Positions 17,538 to 24,313 of a DNA stretch of 64,000 nucleotides are shown here, piece after piece. Origin of the DNA: Oleiphilaceae bacterium (lineage in GTDB: Bacteria; Pseudomonadota; Gammaproteobacteria; Pseudomonadales; Oleiphilaceae); NCBI GenBank assembly GCA_022447365.1, contig JAKVBL010000004.1, positions 272,872-336,871 on the forward strand, given 5' to 3'. The stretch's first letter is position 1, and every line of letters begins with the position of its first letter. The translations under genes and the position numbers were made by a program. Below the pieces are notes generated by a model, which worked only from the letters and a program-made list of their open reading frames with translations, made no database searches and was not told the origin of the DNA.

Positions 17538-17564
17538 GAACTTCCAAAACCCCTACTAGTCTTT
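17538..17564 (+). promoter_or_regulatory. Possible ECF sigma-factor promoter of the bufferin operon
   Basis: GAACTT (17538–17543), sixteen bases, then TCTTT (17560–17564), about 63 bases before bufA1. This resembles the GAACTT–N16–TCT pattern of RpoE/ECF promoters. Bufferin operons elsewhere are often under ECF control. The match is short and no ECF sigma gene is in the window, so it is only a candidate. Confidence 0.4.
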
Positions 17565-17626
17565 ATTTGGGACGGAAGCGCGCAGTCGTCATCAAAAATA
17601 TCTAATCAAAAAAAGAGGAATAATAG

Positions 17627-17884
17627 ATGTCAAAGGTAGCAACACTAACTAAGTCAACCATCGCTGGTCTTGTAGCAATGGGTGTAATGGGTGCAGCGTC
17701 TGATGCGGTTGCAGGAAAGCCAGGTTTTGAGAAATGCCAAGGTATTGCCAAAGCAGGTATGAATGACTGTGGTACGAGCAAGCATAGCTGTGCTGGTCAA
17801 GCAACGGTTGATGGTGACCCAGAAGAGTGGGTATATGTTCCAGAAGGAACATGTAAAAAAATCGTTGGCGGTAAAGTGAAGTAA
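17627..17884 (+). CDS. bufA1: Bufferin-type RiPP precursor (DUF2282, BufA1-like)
   Basis: An 85-residue exported peptide, the presumed substrate of the MNIO enzyme encoded next. A signal peptide ends after SDAVA (residue 29). The mature 56 residues hold four cysteines at 37, 48, 55 and 76 in the DUF2282 pattern: [20 protein letters not shown], then CAG, a [16 protein letters not shown] stretch and KKIVGGK. In characterised bufferins such cysteines are converted to heterocycles that bind copper in the periplasm. Here modification and copper binding are inferred from family and gene order. A strong ribosome binding site (AAAGAGGAATA) precedes the ATG. It is the first gene of a four-gene operon. 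Confidence 0.9.
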   Translation: MSKVATLTKSTIAGLVAMGVMGAASDAVAGKPGFEKCQGIAKAGMNDCGTSKHSCAGQATVDGDPEEWVYVPEGTCKKIVGGKVK

Positions 17885-17912
17885 CATTTTGCAGCGTACT
17901 GGACTAAGAGCA

Positions 17913-18779
17913 ATGAACTCAGCTTCCCCTTTCTCTTCGCTTGAAGGCCTTGGTCTTGGTCTACGTTCGCAGCATTATCAAGACATACTCTCTGGACAGA
18001 ATCATCCTCAATGGTTTGAAGCGCTAACAGATAACTATATGGGTGACGGAGGTTTACCTCTTCAATATCTGTCGCAAATAGCAGAACGCTTTCCCATCAC
18101 TTTTCATGGTATTGGTTTATCTTTGGGTTCCTTAGACCCCTTGAACCAAGATTATCTAAAAAAACTCAAAGCGCTTGTTGATCGTTTTCAGCCAGCACTT
18201 GTTTCTGATCATTTATGTTGGACGAGCGCATCAGGTCTTCACGGGCATGATCTTTTTCCAATGCCTTATACAGAGCTTGCGGCAAAACATATTGCTGAGC
18301 GTATTGAGCAAGTCCAGGAATACTTAGGTTGCCAAATACTGATCGAGAATGTTTCCAGCTATCTTGAGTTTAAAGACAGTTATTTGAGTGAAGTTGATTT
18401 CTTGTGCGAAGTACTTGAGCGCGCAGACTGTTTGTTGCTGTGCGATATCAACAATATCTACGTGAGTGCTCAGAATCACCAGTTTGATGCTAAAGATTAT
18501 TTGGCGCGACTACCGGCAGATCGCGTGAAGGAATTACACCTAGCAGGGTTTGAAGACCAGGGTACACATTTACTTGATACACATGGCGCCCCAGTACATG
18601 ACGATGTTTGGAAGCTTTATGAAGAGGCGCTCAAGCGCTTTGGCTCAATGCCTACATTGATTGAATGGGATACAGACATCCCAGAATACTCAGTGTTATT
18701 GAAAGAGTTAAGTAAAGCGAGACAGTATTGGGAACAGCATAATCATCACATCAAAGATCGGGCTGATTATGTCGCCTAA
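17913..18779 (+). CDS. bufB1: MNIO (DUF692) multinuclear non-heme iron enzyme, BufB-like
   Basis: Predicted to modify cysteines of the DUF2282 precursor, using oxygen and a cluster of two or three irons in a TIM-barrel. ATG 17913 is preferred; the frame also opens at TTG 17889 just after the precursor gene. Family motifs appear in order: LGLRSQHYQDIL, FEALTDNYMGDGG, FHGIGLSLGS, VSDHLCW, ILIENVSSYLEF, LLLCDINNIYVSAQNH, KELHLAGFEDQG, DTHGAPVHDDVWKLYEEAL and LIEWDTDIPE. These carry the His, Asp, Glu and Asn residues that bind iron in DUF692 structures. The length of 288 is normal. Its end overlaps the next gene by 11 bases. Confidence 0.93.
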   Translation: MNSASPFSSLEGLGLGLRSQHYQDILSGQNHPQWFEALTDNYMGDGGLPLQYLSQIAERFPITFHGIGLSLGSLDPLNQDYLKKLKALVDRFQPALVSDHLCWTSASGLHGHDLFPMPYTELAAKHIAERIEQVQEYLGCQILIENVSSYLEFKDSYLSEVDFLCEVLERADCLLLCDINNIYVSAQNHQFDAKDYLARLPADRVKELHLAGFEDQGTHLLDTHGAPVHDDVWKLYEEALKRFGSMPTLIEWDTDIPEYSVLLKELSKARQYWEQHNHHIKDRADYVA

Positions 18780-19605
18780 ACCTGAAAGTAATGCGTTAAA
18801 TGCATTACAAGATAAGTTTATTCATGGACTCTATCAGGGCGAAATCGCAAACGTAGAAGCCTTGATTTGCGATTCAAATAAACTGTCAGCCACACAGCAT
18901 TTTGATATTTACCATGGCAGCATGCTCGGTAATTTCACTGCGTCATTACGTGCGGTTTTTCCGAGAGTGTTGGCAGCACTTGGTGATCAGTTTTTTGATG
19001 CCTTAGCGCGTCAATATATTAAAAATCACCCATCCAAAACGCCTATTTTGGATGATTTTGGAGAAGGCTTTCCAAGCTTTTGTGAAGGCTTCAAACCCTT
19101 GCATGATTATCCATATGTGAGTGATGTCGCTAGTGTCGACTGGTCTTGGCATCAAGCATTTCATAGCTGTGATGTATCGGCAGTTTTTGCGGCTGATCTT
19201 CAGAACGTCCTTGGTGTTGATCAAGCCAATATACAACTTGGTCTTCATCCAAGTGTCTCAATCATTCGGTCGGACTTTCCACTCTATAGCTTGTGGCAAT
19301 TCAACGAACAGGAGAATGCTAGCGTTGATTCAAATAATGGGGCTAGTTTTTCCTTAGATGCTCCCGCAGAGATCGTTATGGTGTGGCGACAAGACTATCA
19401 GGTATGCGTGACATCAATTTCTCTGCCTGTTTGTGCGCTTCTTACTGCGTTCGATGAAGGATGTTCTCCTACACAAGCGTTCGAAAGAGCATTCGAGCAG
19501 CTTTGGCTAGAACAGAAGATGTATGACTCAGAAGAAGCTTTAGCGGCAGAGCTCAGTGAAGCTTGGAGCTTTCTTCTAAAACAAGGCGCGTTGAAGCGTT
19601 TATAA
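18769..19605 (+). CDS. bufC1: DUF2063 (HvfC/BufC-type) MNIO partner protein
   Basis: Accessory protein that works with the MNIO enzyme, probably by recognising the precursor. The 278-residue product starts with the DUF2063 domain: NALQDKFIHGLYQ, FDIYHGSMLGNFTASLRAVFPRVLAALGD (helical, residues about 45–73), DALARQYIKNHPSKTPILDDFGEGFPSF and YVSDVASVDWSWHQAFHS. The C-terminal half is mixed beta with TPTQAFERAFEQL near the end. Its ATG lies inside the last codons of the MNIO gene (11-base overlap), which implies translational coupling and equal dosage, as in hvf and buf operons. Confidence 0.9.
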   Translation: MSPKPESNALNALQDKFIHGLYQGEIANVEALICDSNKLSATQHFDIYHGSMLGNFTASLRAVFPRVLAALGDQFFDALARQYIKNHPSKTPILDDFGEGFPSFCEGFKPLHDYPYVSDVASVDWSWHQAFHSCDVSAVFAADLQNVLGVDQANIQLGLHPSVSIIRSDFPLYSLWQFNEQENASVDSNNGASFSLDAPAEIVMVWRQDYQVCVTSISLPVCALLTAFDEGCSPTQAFERAFEQLWLEQKMYDSEEALAAELSEAWSFLLKQGALKRL

Positions 19606-19634
19606 CGAAACAATTAAGCATAAGGATTTTTATA

Positions 19635-20081
19635 ATGAGCGCTTTTCACTCAGCAACTTCTTTTATCCGTAGTGGTATTTCTCTCGTTAATCATGCGCAA
19701 AGTGGTTTAGCTCTCGTATTTCGTTTGGCGATGGCGCAAGTATTTTGGGCTGCAGGGATGACGAAAATCGCATCATGGAGCACGACACTTGATTTATTTG
19801 CGTGGGAATATGCGGTACCTCTGATTCCTGCTGTGCCAGCTGCTTATTTGGCAACGGGCGCTGAACTGTTGTTTCCCGTGTTGCTTGTTCTCGGATTGGG
19901 GACGCGGTTTGCTGCAGGAGGTTTGTTTATCTTGAATGCAGTGGCTGCAATCAGTTACCCAGATATCAGCCCAGCAGGGATTAATGATCATTATTTCTGG
20001 GGCGCAGTACTTCTGACCTTATTTTTCTATGGTCCAGGTAAGTTATCTGCCGACTATTTTATCGACCGTAAGCTCTCATAA
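19635..20081 (+). CDS. DoxX family membrane protein of the bufferin operon
   Basis: The 148-residue protein has four predicted transmembrane helices and the DoxX landmarks LALVFRLAMAQVFWAAGMTK, PAVPAAYLATGAELLFPVLL and ALGTRF-like LGLGTRFAAGGLFILN. The ATG at 19635 has AAGGA eight bases upstream; an earlier in-frame start lies inside the DUF2063 gene and gives an unlikely hydrophilic leader. DoxX proteins are common as the last gene of MNIO/bufferin operons. Their job there is not settled; a redox or quinone-linked role has been suggested for the family. The gap to the preceding gene is 29 bases. Confidence 0.88.
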   Translation: MSAFHSATSFIRSGISLVNHAQSGLALVFRLAMAQVFWAAGMTKIASWSTTLDLFAWEYAVPLIPAVPAAYLATGAELLFPVLLVLGLGTRFAAGGLFILNAVAAISYPDISPAGINDHYFWGAVLLTLFFYGPGKLSADYFIDRKLS

Positions 20082-20150
20082 AACTTGATCTTTAAAGGTT
20101 ATTGACGCGTAATTCACCTTATCGAAGTATTAGCCGGCTGAGGAGTCGTT

Positions 20151-20789
20151 GTGGATATTGGTGACTACCGTAGAGAGTACATGAGTGAAGGGATTGATGG
20201 AGAAAGCTTACACATTGATCCCGTTCAACAGTTTGAGATTTGGTTTAAGCAGGCGACAGACGCAGGCATTCAAGATTCGAACGCTTTCAGTCTTGCGACG
20301 GCAACCGAGCAGGGAATGCCATCTGTTCGAACCGTACTTCTCAAGCTTTTCGATGAACGTGGTTTTGTATTTTTCACGAACTACAACAGCCGCAAAGCCA
20401 AAGAAATCAAAGAGAATTCCAAAGCCGCCATGTTATTTCCTTGGCTTCCTCTAAATCGCCAAGTGCGCATTGAAGGGCATGTTGAGAAGATATCGAGCGT
20501 CGAGTCATTTAAGTATTTCACGTCACGCCCGCGAGGGAGTCAGATTGGCGCGTGGTGTAGTGATCAAAGTGAAGTCATCGAGTCACGAAGTTTCTTAGAG
20601 CAAAAATACCACGAGGCGGCTGAAAAATTCCGTCAAGGAAATATTCCGTTGCCATCATTTTGGGGCGGGTACCGAATAGTCCCTAGTAGTTTTGAATTTT
20701 GGCAGGGAAGAGAAAGTCGCCTGCATGATCGTTTGTCTTACTTTAAAACTGCCGAAGGTGATTGGACGATCTCTCGTTTAGCACCTTGA
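20151..20789 (+). CDS. pdxH: Pyridoxamine/pyridoxine 5'-phosphate oxidase
   Basis: FMN enzyme that oxidises pyridoxine or pyridoxamine 5'-phosphate to the coenzyme PLP. GTG 20151 is the start, with GAGGAG upstream, giving MDIGDYRREYMSEGID. Key motifs are seen: SLATATEQGMPSVRTVLLK, FFTNYNSRKAKEI (FMN phosphate binding), SRPRGSQIGAWCSDQSE, and the C-terminal FWQGRESRLHDRLSY and WTISRLAP signature. The length of 212 is typical. The last 52 bases overlap the 3' end of the convergent coiled-coil gene, which is unusually long for an overlap. Confidence 0.96.
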   Translation: MDIGDYRREYMSEGIDGESLHIDPVQQFEIWFKQATDAGIQDSNAFSLATATEQGMPSVRTVLLKLFDERGFVFFTNYNSRKAKEIKENSKAAMLFPWLPLNRQVRIEGHVEKISSVESFKYFTSRPRGSQIGAWCSDQSEVIESRSFLEQKYHEAAEKFRQGNIPLPSFWGGYRIVPSSFEFWQGRESRLHDRLSYFKTAEGDWTISRLAP

Positions 20790-21319
20790 TCTTGCATCAG
20801 AATATCAATCAGCGCGCGTGTTTCGGATGGCTCACGCGCGGGCTCTGCTTTCAGTGATGCGAGTTCCGCTTCTAAATTCTCTAACTTTTGATGTGTGCTG
20901 GCTAATTCTTTTGCGCTTGCGCTGACCATAGAAGAGCTGTCTACCATGCGTGCTTGTGTCAGACTAAGTACACGTGTGAGTTTATCTACGTGTGCCTCTG
21001 CTGTTTTTACTTGCTGAAAATATGCGCGCTGCTGGCTAATTTGTTCAAAGGCAAGATAACCCGCACCAATGCATGTGATTAACAGTAGCGGCGCGATTAA
21101 CGAGGTGCGTTGTTGTTTCGTTACGCGACGTTCGTGTTGCTGGGCTTGCTGCACGGCTTCGCGTTGTTCAATGAGCGCTTCACGTTCTTGAATACGCTGC
21201 TCGCGTTTCATTAACTCTTTGGCTTTACTTTGATTGGCACGCTCTTGTTCAGCGACTTCTCTTTGAAGTTCTTGAATACGTATTTGAGAGCGCTCTAAAA
21301 GTTCAACTTCCGCGTTCAT
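20738..21319 (-). CDS. Coiled-coil membrane protein of unknown function
   Basis: A 193-residue protein I do not recognise. Residues 1–70 are a charged Glu/Gln/Arg-rich helix with heptad character (RIQELQREVAEQERANQSK). One transmembrane helix (about 73–91) follows, then a second coiled-coil stretch (about 95–165) with HQKLENLEAELASLKAE and a short tail. Cytoplasmic N-terminus and periplasmic C-terminus are likely from charge. It is just downstream of uvrD on the same strand (62 bases after the uvrD stop) and its 3' end overlaps pdxH by 52 bases, so the true stop context deserves care. Function unknown. Confidence 0.7.
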   Translation of the reverse strand: MNAEVELLERSQIRIQELQREVAEQERANQSKAKELMKREQRIQEREALIEQREAVQQAQQHERRVTKQQRTSLIAPLLLITCIGAGYLAFEQISQQRAYFQQVKTAEAHVDKLTRVLSLTQARMVDSSSMVSASAKELASTHQKLENLEAELASLKAEPAREPSETRALIDILMQDQGAKREIVQSPSAVLK

Positions 21320-21381
21320 CTACTCGCCTAGATTTTTATTGTTAGATTCTGATTTCAGCCTCTTAACAAGGATTTGTCACC

Positions 21382-23553
21382 TTAAACCTTGCTAAGTTTC
21401 GCGTAGGAAAGCACTAACCATTTATTACCATGCTCTTCAAACATGACTTGGATGCGCGCATGCGGGCCTCGTCCTTCGTAATGAACAACGGTGCCATAAC
21501 CGAATTTTGGATGAGATACCAAGTCTCCCAACTGAAATTCAGGTGCGTCTTCAAGGTGACTAATATCAGACAAGCCAGCATTATTTCCACCGAAGGAAAC
21601 GGGTCGCGATACAGCATTGCGTAGGCGCACTTCTTGAATATTTTCTGAGGGAATTTCGCGTACAAATCTCGAGATTGGATTGAACTTCTCTTCGCCATAT
21701 AAACGTCGAGATTCTGCGTAAGTTAGCACTAACTTTTCTCGTGCTCGAGTAACACCAACGTAGGCTAAGCGGCGTTCTTCCTCAAGCCTGCCTGGCTCCT
21801 CCATCGACATACTATGTGGAAACAGGTTTTCTTCCATGCCGGCCATAAATACCAATGGGAATTCCAGTCCTTTCGCGGAGTGTAAAGTCATTAACTGCAC
21901 GCTGTCTTCATGTTCTGCTGCTTGTTGTTCGCCAGCATCAAGCGCGGCTTGGGCAATGAATTGGGCAAGGATGGGTTGCTCATCATCTTCAGGCTCATAG
22001 TCGTGGGTTGAGCCGATCAGTTCTTCTAGGTTTTCTTTACGAGCCTGTCCTTTTTCACCTTTCTCGGAGGCGTGGTAGCCCATCAAACCTGAGTCTTTTA
22101 CCGCGGTTTCCGTTAAGGTGCTGAGGCTTAGTTCGTGGATTTGGGTCGAGAGTGTCTCGATAAAATCCATAAATTCAGCCAAGCCGGTTTTCGCTTTGCC
22201 TTTCAATGCGCCTTGCTCTAAGAGGTAAGCGCATGACTGCCACAAAGAACTCCCTGCTTCTCGTGCTCGTTCACGAACGAGTCCCATGCCTTTTTCGCCT
22301 AAGCCTCGTGGCGGTACATTCGCGACACGTTCAAAGGCTGCATCGTCGTGTTGGTAATAACATAAGCGCAAATATGCCATCGCATTGCGAATTTCTTGGC
22401 GATCATAGAAACGTAGGCCGCCATAAATACGGTAAGGGATATTGGCGCGTATGAGGGATTCTTCGAGAATGCGTGATTGCGCATTAGAGCGGTATAAGAT
22501 CGCAGTATCTTGACGAAGATTGCCTTGCTCTACCCAAGCAGCAATGCGGTCTGCAATATAATTGGCTTCGTCTTGTTCGTTAAATCCTGCATACAGGTCT
22601 ATGAGTTCGCCATCTTTGTCATCTGTCCAAAGTTGTTTGCCTAGCCGACTGCCGTTGTTAGAGATCAAGGCGTTCGCAGCATTAAGTATATTGCCCGTTG
22701 AACGATAGTTTTGTTCGAGGCGCACGGTATGCGTATTAGCAAAATCGCTTTCGTATTGGCGAATATTTTCAATTTTTGCGCCGCGCCAGCCATAGATACT
22801 TTGATCATCATCGCCAACCACCATGACCGGAATACGGTCTCCAGCGAGTACACGTAGCCAAGCATATTGTACGGTGTTGGTATCTTGGAACTCGTCTACT
22901 AGTAAGTAGCTAAAGCGCTCCTGATAATGCGAAAGAAGAGCCGGATGGTTCAGCCAGATTTCATGTGAACGCAACAGTAGCTCACCGAAATCGACGAGAC
23001 CAGACTGTTGGCATTGCTCTTCATAATCGAGGTACAAACCGTGTATTTGCTTGTCGAAAGGATTTTTCGCAGGCGCTAAATGTTTAGCCCGAACCCCTTC
23101 GTCTTTTCGGCTATTGATAAAACCTTGTACTTGGCGTGGCGGAATGCGCGCTTCATCGATGCCGCGATCACGCATTAGACGCTTGATGATGCGAAGTTGG
23201 TCATCGGAATCAAGAATCTGAAAATTCTCTGGTAATTCGGCTTCTCTGAAATGGGCACGTAAAAAACGATGAGCGATGCCGTGAAACGTCCCAAACCACA
23301 TGCCTCGGCTCGGAATGTTTAGAAGATCTTCAATACGCCCACGCATCTCTTTGGCTGCTTTATTGGTGAAGGTAACAGCCATAATAGATGTAGGACTAAT
23401 GCCCTCGATTTGCATCAACCAAGCAATACGATGAACAAGAACACGGGTTTTTCCGCTTCCAGCTCCAGCCAATACGAGTAAGTTTTGCATAGGGGCTGCG
23501 ACTGCTTCGCGTTGTGCGTCGTTTAAGCCATCAAGTAAATGAGATACGTCCAT
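21382..23553 (-). CDS. uvrD: DNA helicase II UvrD
   Basis: 3'-5' helicase of nucleotide excision and mismatch repair. The 723-residue product matches UvrD end to end: MDVSHLLDGLNDAQREAVAA, Walker A AGAGSGKTRVLVHRI (near 29–43), motif II LLVDEFQDTNTVQY (near 219), DDQSIYGWRGAKIENI, EQNYRSTGNIL, LMTLHSAKGLEFPLVF (near 558) and RLAYVGVTRAREKLVL. A C-terminal beta-barrel tail (FQLGDLVSHPKFGYGTV) is present, as in UvrD and PcrA. This is the housekeeping copy, in contrast to the more distant paralogue at 4253–6472. Confidence 0.96.
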   Translation of the reverse strand: MDVSHLLDGLNDAQREAVAAPMQNLLVLAGAGSGKTRVLVHRIAWLMQIEGISPTSIMAVTFTNKAAKEMRGRIEDLLNIPSRGMWFGTFHGIAHRFLRAHFREAELPENFQILDSDDQLRIIKRLMRDRGIDEARIPPRQVQGFINSRKDEGVRAKHLAPAKNPFDKQIHGLYLDYEEQCQQSGLVDFGELLLRSHEIWLNHPALLSHYQERFSYLLVDEFQDTNTVQYAWLRVLAGDRIPVMVVGDDDQSIYGWRGAKIENIRQYESDFANTHTVRLEQNYRSTGNILNAANALISNNGSRLGKQLWTDDKDGELIDLYAGFNEQDEANYIADRIAAWVEQGNLRQDTAILYRSNAQSRILEESLIRANIPYRIYGGLRFYDRQEIRNAMAYLRLCYYQHDDAAFERVANVPPRGLGEKGMGLVRERAREAGSSLWQSCAYLLEQGALKGKAKTGLAEFMDFIETLSTQIHELSLSTLTETAVKDSGLMGYHASEKGEKGQARKENLEELIGSTHDYEPEDDEQPILAQFIAQAALDAGEQQAAEHEDSVQLMTLHSAKGLEFPLVFMAGMEENLFPHSMSMEEPGRLEEERRLAYVGVTRAREKLVLTYAESRRLYGEEKFNPISRFVREIPSENIQEVRLRNAVSRPVSFGGNNAGLSDISHLEDAPEFQLGDLVSHPKFGYGTVVHYEGRGPHARIQVMFEEHGNKWLVLSYAKLSKV

Positions 23554-23734
23554 TAGGGTGCTACTTTGTTTTAACTATTCAGAGGGTCGAGAGTATATCA
23601 GGGCTTAACGACGCTTTTGAGCGCAAAATAAAAAGTAGTGGGGTGAGTTGTGTGTTGCTTGTCGTACAGAAAAAGTTTGTGCTTAAGTGAATCCAGCACC
23701 GATCGAGATGCTAGATTCAATCGCCAGAATGGGT

Positions 23735-24106
23735 TTAGCCGAACTCGTAAAAAGCCATTTTATTACCATCTGGATCTTTTACATATGCACCATAGAATGC
23801 ATCTGGAACACGCTGGCCTGGCTCGCCATCGCAAGTAGCGCCAAGTGAAATCGCTTTTTCGTGAAGTGCTTTTGCATTGTCTTTTGAGCCGGCAGGAAAG
23901 GCCATCATCACGCCATTGCCCGGAGCTGGGTCTTGTTCATTAAACGGAATGCAGACACTAATCATTGGTTCTGACATTGATTTTCCGATGAAGGCAATGC
24001 GCCCCATATCCATTAAGACTTTGGCGCCGTAGTCACTGAACAAATCTGTGTAAAAAGCTTTTGCTCTGTCCATGTCTGTCACGCCGACAGTTACATATCC
24101 GATCAT
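23735..24106 (-). CDS. VOC family protein (glyoxalase/bleomycin-resistance fold)
   Basis: A 123-residue single-domain protein of the vicinal oxygen chelate fold. The start MIGYVTVGVTDMDRAKAFYTDLF and the end VPDAFYGAYVKDPDGNKMAFYEF are characteristic, the latter carrying the usual C-terminal metal-ligand glutamate. This subgroup includes many uncharacterised lyase-like proteins. Activity and substrate cannot be told. TAGGAGAAT provides a good ribosome binding site. Monocistronic, upstream of a divergent GGDEF/EAL gene. Confidence 0.85.
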   Translation of the reverse strand: MIGYVTVGVTDMDRAKAFYTDLFSDYGAKVLMDMGRIAFIGKSMSEPMISVCIPFNEQDPAPGNGVMMAFPAGSKDNAKALHEKAISLGATCDGEPGQRVPDAFYGAYVKDPDGNKMAFYEFG

Positions 24107-24313
24107 AATATTCTCCTATTCTTGATTGATGAATGCTGGATGAACTTACGCAGATCATTAGATTTCGGTTTTGCCTGTTTGATGAAAAAACGCAGTGTTT
24201 TATGCCAAAGAAAATGTGTGCACGTAGAACATAAACAAAGCGAGGAAAGACTTTTGTAATTTCTATCAGGAATCATTCAAGGGGCTTAGTCACATCCACT
24301 AAATTCTAGTACC

